Of a stretch of 64,000 nucleotides of DNA, positions 27,527 to 37,420 are shown piece by piece. Below the pieces are notes generated by a model. It saw nothing but the letters and a program-made list of their open reading frames with translations, ran no database searches and was not told the DNA's origin. The stretch lies in the NCBI GenBank assembly GCA_002104535.1, contig NBOG01000011.1, forward strand, positions 33,904 through 97,903, read 5' to 3'. The position numbers and the translations under genes were made by a program. The first letter of the stretch is position 1; the number at the start of each line of letters is the position of its first letter. The DNA is from Cognaticolwellia sediminilitoris (GTDB lineage Bacteria; Pseudomonadota; Gammaproteobacteria; Enterobacterales; Alteromonadaceae).

Positions 27527-28810
27527 TTAGCTTTGTGCTACTTCAGCAAATAGTTTGTCAAATTGATCCAAACCTTCATTAAGTGTTTCATCACTGATGG
27601 TTAATGCCGGTAAAAATCGGATAACATTGCCATAGAAGCCACACGCTAAAAGGATTAAACCGTATTTCGCTGCATTAGCGATAATCGCTTGAGTTAATTC
27701 AGTGTTCGGTTGTTCGCTGTCACCATCTTTATATAGCTCGATTGCGATCATAGAGCCTTGGTTTCTTACATCACCAATAAGTGCTGGATATTGACTTTGT
27801 AGCTGCGATAAACGGCCATTAAATAAATCACCAATTTCAACCGAGCGATTTACTAAGTTCTCTTCTTCGATAACTTCTAATACCGCAAGTGCAGCAGCAC
27901 AAGCTACGGGAGAACCGGCATAAGTTCCGCCTAAGCCTCCAGGGAGTGGCGCGTCCATGATTTCACTTTTTCCGACAACGGCAGAAATAGGGAAGCCGCC
28001 CGCAATACCTTTTGCCATAGTGATTAAATCAGGCTCAATCCCGGCATGTTCACAACTAAACATTTTACCCGTACGACCAAAGCCAGTTTGAATCTCATCA
28101 GCAATTAAAACAATGCCATGTTCATCACATAATGCGCGTAATGCTTGTAAAAACTCAGCAGGAGCCGCATAGAAACCGCCTTCACCTTGTACTGGCTCAA
28201 CAATAATTGCAGCAACGTCAGATGGAGCAATATCGACTTTGAATAAGTTCTCTACTGCTTTAAGTGATGCTTTAACCGAAATATCGTGGTTATCAATCGG
28301 GAATGGTGCATGGAAAATATCACCAGGGAATGGACCAAATAAGTTTTTATAAGGTGTGATCTTACCCGTTAATGCCATGGTTAAATTAGTACGACCGTGA
28401 AAACCACCATTGAAGGCGATAACACCACGACGCCCAGTATGTGCTCGAGCGATTTTGACACAGTTTTCTACCGCTTCAGCACCGGTTGAAACAAAAATAG
28501 CTTTTTTCTCAGAATCGCCTGGTGCGATCTCTGTTAATTTTTCTGCAAGCTCAACACCGACTTCATACGGGTTAACCATAATGCAAGTGTGGCTAAACTT
28601 ATCGAGTTGCGCTTTAGCTGCCTCAATAACTTTTGGATGGCTGTGGCCGGTATTACATACGGCAATGCCGGCGCCAAAATCAATAAAGCGTTTGCCTTCA
28701 ACATCCCAAACTTCCGCATTTTTAGCATGGTCTACATATATCGGGTACAAGTTACCTTGACCTCTAGCCACAACTTTTGTTTTGCGCGCTTGTAATTTTG
28801 CGTTTGTCAT
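27527..28810 (-). CDS. gabT: 4-aminobutyrate (or 5-aminovalerate) aminotransferase
   Basis: This 427-residue class III PLP aminotransferase converts GABA plus 2-oxoglutarate to succinate semialdehyde plus glutamate. Clear motifs are VSTGAEAVENCVKIARA, FHGRTNLTMALTGK, LIADEIQTGFGRTG and the Schiff-base Lys in TMAKGIAGGFP. It forms a minus-strand operon with the adjacent gabD (50 bp apart). In bacteria that degrade lysine through 5-aminovalerate the same proteins act as DavT/DavD. The glutarate genes next door make that dual role likely here, though sequence alone does not decide it. Confidence 0.93.
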   Translation of the reverse strand: MTNAKLQARKTKVVARGQGNLYPIYVDHAKNAEVWDVEGKRFIDFGAGIAVCNTGHSHPKVIEAAKAQLDKFSHTCIMVNPYEVGVELAEKLTEIAPGDSEKKAIFVSTGAEAVENCVKIARAHTGRRGVIAFNGGFHGRTNLTMALTGKITPYKNLFGPFPGDIFHAPFPIDNHDISVKASLKAVENLFKVDIAPSDVAAIIVEPVQGEGGFYAAPAEFLQALRALCDEHGIVLIADEIQTGFGRTGKMFSCEHAGIEPDLITMAKGIAGGFPISAVVGKSEIMDAPLPGGLGGTYAGSPVACAAALAVLEVIEEENLVNRSVEIGDLFNGRLSQLQSQYPALIGDVRNQGSMIAIELYKDGDSEQPNTELTQAIIANAAKYGLILLACGFYGNVIRFLPALTISDETLNEGLDQFDKLFAEVAQS

Positions 28811-28860
28811 TTTCTATTCCTGTTCAATTTGTTTGTACGAGGTATGCAATAAGCGCGGGC

Positions 28861-30318
28861 TTATTTATCAATACCACCCATGCATAAATATTTAATTTCC
28901 ATGTAGTCATCTAAGCCGTACTTAGAGCCTTCACGGCCATTACCTGATTGCTTTAAACCACCAAAAGGTGCTGCTGCATTGGAAATAATCCCTTCATTAA
29001 TGCCGATCATGCCAAATTGTAAGCCTTCGGCTACGCGCCAAATAACACCAATGTCGCGAGAATAAAAGTAAGCAGCTAAGCCATACTCAGTATCGTTAGC
29101 AAGTTCTAATGCTTCTTCTTCAGTAGCAAAAGAAATTAGCGGTGAAACTGGGCCAAAAATTTCATTAGCGGCAACAGGCATATCATTGGTAACATTTGTT
29201 AAAATAGTGGGTTGGTAAAAGCAAGAGCCGGCTTGTTCTAATTGACCACCTAAAGCAAGTTTAGCGCCCATAGCAATTGAATCATCAACTAATTTTTGGA
29301 CATCAACAGTTGCTTGTTCGCTGATCATAGGGCCAACATTAACGCCATCTTCGATACCATTACCCATCGATAGATCACGTACTGCGGCAACAAATTTTTC
29401 GCTGAACTCTGCCATAACATCTTGATGCACTAAAATGCGGTTTGTACAAACACAAGTTTGACCTGCATTGCGGTATTTAGACGCTAGAGCACCTTGAATA
29501 GCTGCATCGATGTCAGCATCAGCAAAGACAATAAACGGCGCGTTGCCGCCAAGTTCCATCGACACTTTTTTCACTGTAGATGCACATTGACTGATCAACG
29601 CTTTACCAACAGCCGTTGAGCCTGTGAAAGTAAACTTATCTACATCGGGGTGTTCAGTTAACACTTTACCCATTCCACGTGCGTCATCACCGACGACAAC
29701 GTTAAATACGCCAGCAGGAATACCTGCGCGTTCTGCAAGCTCTGCCATAGCGAGTGCAGATAAAGGTGTTTGTGTCGCTGGGCGAACAACAAAAGTACAA
29801 CCTGCGGCTAACGCAGCAGCTGCTTTTCGTGAGATCATCGCATTAGGAAAATTCCATGGTGTAATTGATGCCACAACGCCTACTGGCTGCTTGATAACAA
29901 CAATACGCTTGTCATTTGATGGACCTGGAATAGTATCGCCATAAACGCGTTTACCTTCTTCAGCGAACCATTCAATAAAAGCGGCACCATAAGCAACTTC
30001 ACCTTTTGCTTCAGCTAACGGCTTACCTTGCTCTAGCGTAAGAATACGGCCTAAGTCGTCTTGGTTTTCCATCATTAAATTGAACCAGTTACGCATTAAC
30101 GTAGCGCGTTCATTGGCTGACTTTCCTGACCACATTTTCAATGCGCCTTTAGCGGCTTTTATCGCTAATTCAGTTTCAGCGATACCGGCATTACTGACGT
30201 TTGCAACTAGCTCGCCGGTAGCAGGGTTATTAACTGCTATTTCAGACTCGCTGCTATGCCAGCTACCATTGATATAGGAAAAGTTTTTAATTAATTGGTT
30301 ATCTTTAAGGTTATGCAT
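28861..30318 (-). CDS. gabD: succinate (or glutarate) semialdehyde dehydrogenase
   Basis: This 485-residue NAD(P)-dependent aldehyde dehydrogenase has general base Glu in SMELGGNAPFIVF and nucleophile Cys in NAGQTCVCTNRILV. The coenzyme motif is GVVASITPWNFPNAM, and FGGLKQSGNGREGSKYG is near the end. ATG 30318 gives the usual GabD length and has GAAG at 6 nt; longer in-frame starts (30324, 30366) add an odd extension. It is transcribed divergently from a LysR regulator across a perfect palindrome. Confidence 0.93.
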   Translation of the reverse strand: MHNLKDNQLIKNFSYINGSWHSSESEIAVNNPATGELVANVSNAGIAETELAIKAAKGALKMWSGKSANERATLMRNWFNLMMENQDDLGRILTLEQGKPLAEAKGEVAYGAAFIEWFAEEGKRVYGDTIPGPSNDKRIVVIKQPVGVVASITPWNFPNAMISRKAAAALAAGCTFVVRPATQTPLSALAMAELAERAGIPAGVFNVVVGDDARGMGKVLTEHPDVDKFTFTGSTAVGKALISQCASTVKKVSMELGGNAPFIVFADADIDAAIQGALASKYRNAGQTCVCTNRILVHQDVMAEFSEKFVAAVRDLSMGNGIEDGVNVGPMISEQATVDVQKLVDDSIAMGAKLALGGQLEQAGSCFYQPTILTNVTNDMPVAANEIFGPVSPLISFATEEEALELANDTEYGLAAYFYSRDIGVIWRVAEGLQFGMIGINEGIISNAAAPFGGLKQSGNGREGSKYGLDDYMEIKYLCMGGIDK

Positions 30319-30378
30319 AATCATCTTCACAAATAAATTATTTTCTCTATTGAATAACAAAACCATCTCAGGTTAAAT

Positions 30379-30404
30379 ATAAAACATTCAAACTAATGTT
30401 TTAT
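30379..30404. promoter_or_regulatory. perfect palindrome in the gabD / LysR divergent promoter
   Basis: ATAAAACATT (30379-30388) and AATGTTTTAT (30395-30404) form perfect 10-bp arms around CAAACT. The site lies between the divergent gabD and LysR-family genes and is the likely operator for that regulator. It touches the first possible start codon of the LysR gene (30403), which favours the next ATG at 30418. Confidence 0.6.
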
Positions 30405-31347
30405 GGTAGTCAAACAAATGAATAAATCAATTATTCCTAAACCTATTACTGAATATGATTTGCGTTTGCTGCGCATATTTAAAGCCGTTGTCGAAAATGG
30501 TGGCTTCGCAGCTGCAGAAAATGAGTTAGGCATTACGCGCTCAACGGTTAGCGTGCATATGTCTAACTTAGAAAGCAGAATGAAGTTAAAACTTTGTTTA
30601 CGTGGTCGTGGCGGTTTTTCACTGACCGAAGATGGTCAAGCGGTTTACTATGGTGCAATAAATTTATTTGACTCACTCAATGATTTTTCCTTATTAGTCA
30701 GCTCATTAGGTAGTGAACTCAGTGGCGAATTAGTTATCTTATGTGCTGATCAACTCGACATTGCTAAACAACAAAAACTGGCAAAAGTCATTCAAATTGT
30801 CCATGACAGTTGTCCTAATCTGCATTTAGTTCTTGATGGCGATACTGTGCATAATATCGATAAGCTTTTATTAAAAGATAAGGCCCATATCGCTTTATTT
30901 CCAAGCTATCAACAAACGGAAGGGCTTTGCTACGAACCTATTTATAGTGAGCCAATTTATTTATGTTGTAGTCAAGACCATGCTTTTTTTAACAAAGTTG
31001 ACTCGCTTATTAGCGAAGAAATGTTAGCGTCGGTGCCGGCTATTCACCCAGGTATTGATATTGACGCTTCTGGCAGAGAGCAATTAAAGAAGTTGAGTTT
31101 ATCGGCCAAGGCTTATCAATTTGATACCCGCAAAGCCATGATATTGTCTGGACGCTATATCGGATATTTGCCACAAAGCTGTATTCAACAAGAGCTAAAT
31201 GACGGGCAAATACGCCTGATACAACCCAGTTCGTTAACTTATCAATTTAATTTGTCGCTAGCTTATAAAAAATACCCTAGGGAAGTCAGTAAAGTTGAAT
31301 TAATCAGAAATGCTTTCGCTCAGGCTTTTCAGTATGAGCTTGATTAA
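30403..31347 (+). CDS. LysR-family regulator, probable regulator of gabDT
   Basis: This protein of about 314 residues has a LysR HTH near the N terminus (YDLRLLRIFKAVVENGGFAAAENELGITRSTVSVHMSNLESRM) and a periplasmic-binding-protein-like effector domain after about residue 95. Divergent orientation to gabD with a 26-bp palindrome in between points to local control of the gabDT operon. The start may be ATG 30418. It converges with the second LysR gene, ending 2 bp from it. Confidence 0.88.
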   Translation: MVVKQMNKSIIPKPITEYDLRLLRIFKAVVENGGFAAAENELGITRSTVSVHMSNLESRMKLKLCLRGRGGFSLTEDGQAVYYGAINLFDSLNDFSLLVSSLGSELSGELVILCADQLDIAKQQKLAKVIQIVHDSCPNLHLVLDGDTVHNIDKLLLKDKAHIALFPSYQQTEGLCYEPIYSEPIYLCCSQDHAFFNKVDSLISEEMLASVPAIHPGIDIDASGREQLKKLSLSAKAYQFDTRKAMILSGRYIGYLPQSCIQQELNDGQIRLIQPSSLTYQFNLSLAYKKYPREVSKVELIRNAFAQAFQYELD

Positions 31348-31349
31348 GA

Positions 31350-32240
31350 TTATTTTAACTCGTTTGTTTGGTCGAGTGTCGTGCTTAAATAATCCATAAA
31401 GGCTTTACTGGCTTTAGAAAGATAATGGTTCTTTTTCCACGCTAAGCTTAATTTAAATTCTATTTTAGGCTCAAAGGCCACTGAAACCATTTTCGGCTCA
31501 TCTTGAAGAATTCGTGATAAACAGGTGGTAATGCCCACCTCATTACGCACTAAAGATTTTTGTAATTCAATCAGGTTAGTTTCCATGCAGATATCAAGCT
31601 CAAGGTGATGTTTTTTAGCGTGTTGACTCACCACTTCTCGCAAAAAATAGCCTCCATGAAATAGCACCAGTGGTTGTTGACAAAACTCAGCTAAGGATAG
31701 CGTTTTTTGCTTAGATAATGGATTGGTTTTGGCCATCCCCGCGATTACTTCCTCATTGATAAGTTTAGTATAACGCAGTTGCGGGTTTTCTAAATCGCCG
31801 CGCACTAAGGCAATATCAAGCTCACCATTGACTAACATTTTCTCAAGAGCTGCTGTACCTTGATCGACCAAATGCAGTTTTATTTTCGGGTATTTTTGTT
31901 TGAACGCTGTTAATACTTTCGGGAAATAATAAGAGCCCATCATGGCAGAGACACCAAATCGAATACTGCCTCGTTCAAGCTCTTTTAATTCTTCTAGCTC
32001 TAATTCAACTTGTTTAGCTTTGCTTAATAGTTGCGTTGCTAATTTATAGAGTACTTCACCTTCAGCGGTTAATAAGGCATTTTTCTCTGCGCGGTTAATT
32101 AATTTTAAGCCAGTTTCTTGCTCTAATTTTTGAATCGAAATAGTCAGGGCAGGTTGCGCGATACCAATAGTATTGGCTGCACGGGTAAAGTTTCCGGTAA
32201 CGGCTAATTGGCAAAAATATTCAAGACGCTTTAGGTTCAT
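31350..32240 (-). CDS. LysR-family regulator, probable regulator of the glutarate genes (GcdR-like)
   Basis: This 296-residue protein has a canonical LysR HTH at residues 1-60 (MNLKRLEYFCQLAVTGNFTRAANTIGIAQPALTISIQKLEQETGLKL) and an effector domain from about 90. It is divergent from the gcdH-CoA-transferase-glaH-lhgO run, the same arrangement as gcdR beside gcdHG in pseudomonads. By position it should sense glutarate or a related acid. The 166-bp intergenic region is very AT-rich and contains several TATATA tracts. Confidence 0.88.
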   Translation of the reverse strand: MNLKRLEYFCQLAVTGNFTRAANTIGIAQPALTISIQKLEQETGLKLINRAEKNALLTAEGEVLYKLATQLLSKAKQVELELEELKELERGSIRFGVSAMMGSYYFPKVLTAFKQKYPKIKLHLVDQGTAALEKMLVNGELDIALVRGDLENPQLRYTKLINEEVIAGMAKTNPLSKQKTLSLAEFCQQPLVLFHGGYFLREVVSQHAKKHHLELDICMETNLIELQKSLVRNEVGITTCLSRILQDEPKMVSVAFEPKIEFKLSLAWKKNHYLSKASKAFMDYLSTTLDQTNELK

Positions 32241-32406
32241 ATTATTAACTATATATAAAATATATTAAAAGTATAAAAACTATATATTATATTTATTTTT
32301 GCATTGAGGATAGAGTGTATTTAGAAATTATAATTATTATTACAACACAGCATTCATATCATACGGATCACTAACAGCGTCTGATGGTATTAACCGGAGC
32401 ACACAA

Positions 32407-33588
32407 ATGAAGCAGCAACTAACCCCTTTTAATTGGCAAGACTCGATGTTTCTTGATAATCAACTAACAGAAGAAGAGCGCATGATCCGTGATACCGCTT
32501 TTGATTATTGCCAAGAGAAACTGTTACCTCGTGTACTTGACGCTAATAGAAACGAGCATTTTGACCCTGAAATAATGCGGGAATTAGGCCAGCTAGGTTT
32601 GCTAGGTGCGACGTTACCAGCAAAGTATGGCGGCAGTGAAGTAAACTATGTGAGTTACGGTTTAGTTGCCCGTGAAGTAGAGCGTGTTGATAGCGGTTAT
32701 CGCAGCGCTATGAGTGTGCAATCGTCGTTGGTTATGCACCCAATATATGCCTATGGCAGTGAAGAACAACGGGTAAAGTATTTACCTAAACTGGCTTCGG
32801 GTGAATGGATTGGCTGTTTTGGTTTGACCGAGCCTAACTCAGGTAGCGATCCTGCCTCGTTATCCACACATGCCACTAAAGTTGATGGTGGTTACCGTAT
32901 TACAGGTAATAAAATGTGGATCACAAACTCACCTGTTGCCGATATCTTTGTGGTGTGGGCAAAGCTTGACGGGGTTATCCGCGGTTTTGTGCTTGAAAAA
33001 GGTATGGCAGGGTTATCTGCGCCTAAAATTGAAGGTAAGTTCTCGTTACGTGCCTCAGTTACTGGCGAAATTGTCATGGATAATGTCTTTGTCCCTGAAA
33101 ACAATATGTTTCCTGAGATAAAGGGCTTAGCCGGACCTTTTGGCTGCTTAAATAAAGCCCGTTATGGCATCGCTTGGGGCTCATTAGGGGTGGCTGAGTT
33201 TTGCTTTAATTCGGCAAGAAACTACACCTTAGACCGTGAACAATTTGGCCGACCATTAGCGGCGAATCAGCTAATCCAGAAGAAACTCGCCGATATGCAA
33301 ACTGAAATCAGTTTAGGCTTGCAAGGTTGTTTGCAAATGGGCCGTTTAATGGATGCTGAGCAATGTCCGGTTGAATTAATTTCCTTAATGAAACGTAACA
33401 ACTGTGGTAAGTCACTCGATATCGCGCGTGTTTCTCGTGACATGCATGGCGGTAACGGTATAAGTGATGAATTTGGCGTTATTCGCCATGTAATGAACTT
33501 AGAAGCAGTTAACACCTATGAAGGTACACATGATGTCCATGCCTTGATTTTAGGTCGAGCTATCACCGGTATTCAGGCGTTCTGCTAA
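32407..33588 (+). CDS. gcdH: glutaryl-CoA dehydrogenase
   Basis: This 393-residue flavoprotein decarboxylates and oxidises glutaryl-CoA to crotonyl-CoA. It shows the ACAD core ([24 protein letters not shown]), the conserved substrate-carboxylate Arg context [17 protein letters not shown], and catalytic base Glu372 in [24 protein letters not shown] precedes the ATG. The stop codon overlaps the start of the CoA-transferase gene (TAATG), so the two are translated together. Confidence 0.93.
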   Translation: MKQQLTPFNWQDSMFLDNQLTEEERMIRDTAFDYCQEKLLPRVLDANRNEHFDPEIMRELGQLGLLGATLPAKYGGSEVNYVSYGLVAREVERVDSGYRSAMSVQSSLVMHPIYAYGSEEQRVKYLPKLASGEWIGCFGLTEPNSGSDPASLSTHATKVDGGYRITGNKMWITNSPVADIFVVWAKLDGVIRGFVLEKGMAGLSAPKIEGKFSLRASVTGEIVMDNVFVPENNMFPEIKGLAGPFGCLNKARYGIAWGSLGVAEFCFNSARNYTLDREQFGRPLAANQLIQKKLADMQTEISLGLQGCLQMGRLMDAEQCPVELISLMKRNNCGKSLDIARVSRDMHGGNGISDEFGVIRHVMNLEAVNTYEGTHDVHALILGRAITGIQAFC

Positions 33589-34802
33589 TGACTAGCGCAT
33601 TAGAGAACATCAAAGTTGTCGATTTAAGTCGCATACTCGCGGGGCCATGGGCGTCGCAAATGTTGGCCGATATGGGCGCTGAAGTGATCAAGGTTGAGCG
33701 TCCTAAAAAGGGGGACGACACGCGATTTTGGGGGCCTCCTTTTATTCAGCCAGCCACCAACGAGCAACCACCGCAAGCGGCGTACTTTCATTGTGTTAAC
33801 CGTAACAAGCAATCGATAGCCATTGATATCACGCAAGCTGAAGGTCAACAAGTGATCAAAGATTTGATCGCTCAAGCCGATGTGGTTATTGAAAACTACC
33901 GAGTAGGCGGGCTGGCAAAATATGGTCTCGATTATGACAGTGTCAAAAAACTTAATCCGCGCATAGTTTATTGCTCTATCACCGGATTCGGCCAAAGTGG
34001 CCCCAGTGCTCATAAAGCCGGTTACGACGCTATGATCCAAGGCGAAGGCGGCTTAATGAGTGTTACCGGAGAGCCAGATGGTTTGCCGATGAAAGTGGGT
34101 GTGGCACTGGTTGATGTTATGACCGGTTTATATAGCTGTAATGCGATATTAGCAGCGTTAATGGCGCGACATCATACTCTACAAGGCCAGCATATTGATA
34201 TTGCTTTGCTGGATGTACAAGTTGCTACATTAGCTAATCAAGGCATGAACTATTTAGCCACGGGCGAAAACCCCAAAAGGCTCGGTAACGGACACCCCAA
34301 TATTGTGCCTTATCAAACCTTTGCTACCCAAGACGGCAGTATTATTTTAGCGGTGGGAAATGACAGTCAATTTGCTAAATTTTGTCAAATTGCACAATGC
34401 GAAGAAATAGCGAAAGCGCCTGAGTTTGCAACTAATGAACAGCGGGTGATTAATCGAGACAAACTACTGCCGGTTTTGGCCACTAAACTTGCTACTTATA
34501 CCAGTCAGTGGTGGCTCGAACAACTTGAAAGTGTTGCTGTCCCTTGTGGTCCTGTTAATACCTTAGAGCAGGTATTTAATCATCCACAAGTTAAGCATCG
34601 TGAAATGGTCAGGAAAGTGCCAAACCAAGCAGGGCAGTTAATCGATACCGTGGCATCACCAATTAACTTGTCAGCAACACCATTGAAATACAGCAGTGCA
34701 TCGCCGAATTTAGGCCAGCATAGCCGAGAAGTATTAGCCAAAATTCTCGCTTACAGCGATGAGCGCATCAATGAATTATTTGGCAATGACACCGTAAGTT
34801 AG
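33588..34802 (+). CDS. CaiB/BaiF (class III) CoA-transferase, probable glutarate CoA-transferase
   Basis: This 404-residue family III CoA-transferase starts with VVDLSRILAGPWASQMLADMGAEVIKVERP, GDDTRFWGPPF and NRNKQSIAIDI. ENYRVGGLAKYGLDY, ITGFGQSGP and the GEPDGLPMKVGVALVDVMTG block around the active-site Asp follow. Being coupled to gcdH, it most likely activates glutarate to glutaryl-CoA using succinyl-CoA or acetyl-CoA as donor, as GcoT and human SUGCT do. Specificity is inferred from context. Confidence 0.88.
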   Translation: MTSALENIKVVDLSRILAGPWASQMLADMGAEVIKVERPKKGDDTRFWGPPFIQPATNEQPPQAAYFHCVNRNKQSIAIDITQAEGQQVIKDLIAQADVVIENYRVGGLAKYGLDYDSVKKLNPRIVYCSITGFGQSGPSAHKAGYDAMIQGEGGLMSVTGEPDGLPMKVGVALVDVMTGLYSCNAILAALMARHHTLQGQHIDIALLDVQVATLANQGMNYLATGENPKRLGNGHPNIVPYQTFATQDGSIILAVGNDSQFAKFCQIAQCEEIAKAPEFATNEQRVINRDKLLPVLATKLATYTSQWWLEQLESVAVPCGPVNTLEQVFNHPQVKHREMVRKVPNQAGQLIDTVASPINLSATPLKYSSASPNLGQHSREVLAKILAYSDERINELFGNDTVS

Positions 34803-34852
34803 CCCAAAAGCTTTTAGACAAATTTGAACGTTAAAATTATAGAGAGATAGAA

Positions 34853-35809
34853 ATGAATTCAACAGTAAAAAAAATCAGTAACGACTTTAGCCCCGTTGGC
34901 TTTTCAATAACACCATTTGCGGCTAATCCTCGCTTGCAAGTCATTAAGTTGTCGTCTGAAACAGTAAAATCGTTTATTGAGCAGGTACTGCCTTTAGGGG
35001 TGCAAGCAATCGAATATAAACCCTTTTTACGTTTTCATGCTGCTGACATTCTCAATAAGCTTACAGATGATACCTTAGGGGCAAATTTGCTCGGGATTAT
35101 TAAAAGCAGAGCAACGGGAGGATTCATGTTGCAATGTGAGCCTGTTGTTGCAGATTTTGATCAACTTGAATTTAATATTTTATTATCGACTGCGGTATCT
35201 CATTTAATTGGTGTGCCAAATTTAGATGCCATGTACGGTAAATTCTACGCACGTTTTAGTGTTAAAAATGAAGATAATAGTGACAGTTATTTACGCCAAG
35301 CTCATCGTCGCATGGAATTACATAATGATGGTACTTATGTGAAAGAGCGTACTGATTGGGTGCTTATGCAAAAATTAGCGGAAGAAAACATGCAAGGTGG
35401 CGACTCTTTAATGTTGCATGTTGATGAGTGGCAAGACTTAGAGAAATTTTATAATCATCCGTTAGCAAAAGAAGATATTCAATGGACATCGCCGGCAAGT
35501 AAAAATGTCGGTTATAAAATTCAACACCCAGTATTTTTTGAAGAAGACGAAAACGGTCGACCTAAAATGCTGTTTATCGACCAATTTGCTGAGCCGTTAA
35601 ATATGCGCCAAGGGCAATATTTATTTGAAATGGGGTCATCTTTAGAAGCTGAAGAAAACACCATCAATGTTCGAGTTCCTGTTGGCAGCATGTTAGTGAT
35701 GAATAATCATGTTTGGTTGCATGGCCGTGATAAGTTTACCGCTGATAAAGGCCTTTATCGTGAGTTACTACGTCAACGTGGTGCTTATTATGAAAACGCA
35801 AAATTATAG
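34853..35809 (+). CDS. glaH: glutarate hydroxylase (CsiD/GlaH family)
   Basis: This 318-residue Fe(II)/2-oxoglutarate dioxygenase converts glutarate to L-2-hydroxyglutarate. The metal ligands are visible: His157 and Asp159 in LHNDGTYVKERTDW, and His290 in NNHVWLHGRDKF; a 2OG-binding Arg follows near the C terminus (YRELLRQRGAY). Length and motif spacing match E. coli CsiD (325). It starts 50 bp after the CoA-transferase with GAGAGATAG upstream, and precedes lhgO, its usual partner. Confidence 0.92.
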   Translation: MNSTVKKISNDFSPVGFSITPFAANPRLQVIKLSSETVKSFIEQVLPLGVQAIEYKPFLRFHAADILNKLTDDTLGANLLGIIKSRATGGFMLQCEPVVADFDQLEFNILLSTAVSHLIGVPNLDAMYGKFYARFSVKNEDNSDSYLRQAHRRMELHNDGTYVKERTDWVLMQKLAEENMQGGDSLMLHVDEWQDLEKFYNHPLAKEDIQWTSPASKNVGYKIQHPVFFEEDENGRPKMLFIDQFAEPLNMRQGQYLFEMGSSLEAEENTINVRVPVGSMLVMNNHVWLHGRDKFTADKGLYRELLRQRGAYYENAKL

Positions 35810-35844
35810 CCAACACGTCATTCAAAACAGCCAAAGGTAAATTT

Positions 35845-37047
35845 ATGATTTATGACTACATAATCATTGGTGGTGGCATTGTTGGTGTATCAACTGCTTG
35901 GCAGTTACAACTACGTTATCCAGACAAAAAAATTCTATTATTAGAAAAAGAGAGTGAGTTTGCGACTCATCAAACGGGCCATAACAGTGGTGTGATTCAC
36001 GCCGGCGTTTATTATGAACCTGGTAGTTTAAAAGCTAAGTTTTGTCATGAAGGAGTGCAAGCCACCATTGATTTTTGTCAGCAAAATAATATTCCGTATC
36101 AACAGTGCGGAAAATTATTAGTGGCAACCAATGAGCTTGAAGTACAGCGCATGCAGGCGTTGTACAAACGCTGCCAAGAAAACAACATCACGGTAGAGCT
36201 GTTAGACCAAGCGCAATTAAAAGCGCGTGAGCCTAATATAACAGGACTCGGCGCTATATTAGTCAAGTCGACCGGTATAGTTGACTATCAACGTATTACC
36301 ATTGAAATGGCGGCAATATTTAAGTCTTTGGGTGGTGAATGTAAGCTTAATACTAAAGTTACCAAGCTTCGTGAAAGCGCAGAGCGAGTTGTTGTAAATA
36401 CTCATAATGGCGAATTTTGTAGTCGCTACTTAATTACTTGCTCAGGGCTCATGGCAGATCGCGTGGTTAAAATGTTGGGCATTGAGGTAGATTTTCAAAT
36501 AGTACCTTTTAGAGGTGAGTATTATCAGTTACCGGCCAATAAAAATAACATTGTGAATCATCTAATTTACCCTATCCCTGATCCTGACTTACCGTTTCTT
36601 GGCGTGCATTTAACTCGAATGATTGATGGCAGTGTCACCGTAGGGCCAAATGCCGTATTAGGTTTCAAGCGTGAAGGCTATGGAAAAATCAATATCAGTT
36701 TACGGGATATTCTGGACATGGTTATGTTTGTTGGCTTCTGGAAAGTACTTAAACAAAACCTAGGCTCTGGGCTAGTAGAGTTTAAAAATTCAATTTTTAA
36801 ACGAGGCTATTTAAAGTTAGTTCAAAAGTATTGTCCTGACATTACCTTGTCAGATTTACAATCTTATCCTGCTGGCATTCGCGCACAAGCGGTTAGAAAA
36901 GACGGCAGCTTAGTACATGATTTTTTGTTTGCTAACAGTAAACGCACCATCAATGTTTGTAATGCGCCATCACCTGCAGCCACTTCTGCAATTCCAATTG
37001 GTAATTATATTGTTGATAAAATAAGTGAAAATTTTCCGAATAATTGA
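35845..37047 (+). CDS. lhgO: L-2-hydroxyglutarate oxidase/dehydrogenase
   Basis: This 400-residue FAD-dependent enzyme returns L-2-hydroxyglutarate to 2-oxoglutarate, passing electrons to the quinone pool. The FAD fingerprint is YDYIIIGGGIVGVSTAWQL. The HQTGHNSGVIHAGVYYEPGS block and the terminal NVCNAPSPAATSAIPIGNYI are typical of LhgO. It directly follows glaH, closing the hydroxylation route of glutarate degradation. A terminator-like hairpin lies 315 bp downstream. Confidence 0.94.
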   Translation: MIYDYIIIGGGIVGVSTAWQLQLRYPDKKILLLEKESEFATHQTGHNSGVIHAGVYYEPGSLKAKFCHEGVQATIDFCQQNNIPYQQCGKLLVATNELEVQRMQALYKRCQENNITVELLDQAQLKAREPNITGLGAILVKSTGIVDYQRITIEMAAIFKSLGGECKLNTKVTKLRESAERVVVNTHNGEFCSRYLITCSGLMADRVVKMLGIEVDFQIVPFRGEYYQLPANKNNIVNHLIYPIPDPDLPFLGVHLTRMIDGSVTVGPNAVLGFKREGYGKINISLRDILDMVMFVGFWKVLKQNLGSGLVEFKNSIFKRGYLKLVQKYCPDITLSDLQSYPAGIRAQAVRKDGSLVHDFLFANSKRTINVCNAPSPAATSAIPIGNYIVDKISENFPNN

Positions 37048-37420
37048 ACGGTTAATGTTAAAAACCAAAATTAGCTTTGAAGCTGGGCTAATAGGATGTT
37101 TGGGATCTTTTTATTCAGGTTCCATTTTATTGGTTGTACTAAATAAATATCATACCAAAACGAAAGTTTTAAATTTTATTTTTCTCTTTATTTAACATAG
37201 CTCTACGTCTACCTCGAGCCTATGTCGGACCTTTTTTTTGCTTTAATTCACCTTTATAAGATGCATACGGCAGCACTAAAGCGGACTAAAAACATTACCT
37301 CAAAGTGATTTGACTAAACTATATTTAAATACAGCTTGGTGTTAACGGCCCTATATTCAGGAAAATGCGCAAATAGCGCATTTTTGTCTTTTGAAAACTG
37401 TGAAATTTATTTATAAGTGC
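37048..37420. other. intergenic region between the glutarate genes and the cassette cluster
   Basis: No gene is seen in these 373 bp. The right part holds a terminator-like hairpin (37362-37385) and the start of a repeat that recurs at 38279 and 44147. The boundary between the metabolic operon and the mobile cassette region lies here. Confidence 0.55.
37362..37385 (+). terminator. terminator-like hairpin
   Basis: AAAATGCGC (37362-37370) and GCGCATTTTT (37376-37385) pair across a 5-nt loop and end in a T-run. It is the first such structure after lhgO. A related sequence (CAGGAAAATGCG...) recurs near 38357, so it may instead be part of the repeated cassette DNA. Confidence 0.55.

Noticed and set aside
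28410-28760. 116-codon ORF antisense to gabT
   Set aside because: It runs opposite to a conserved enzyme gene with full motifs and has no ribosome binding site.
33624-34040. 138-codon ORF antisense to the CoA-transferase gene
   Set aside because: It is a long shadow frame opposite a well-supported gene, caused by its codon use.
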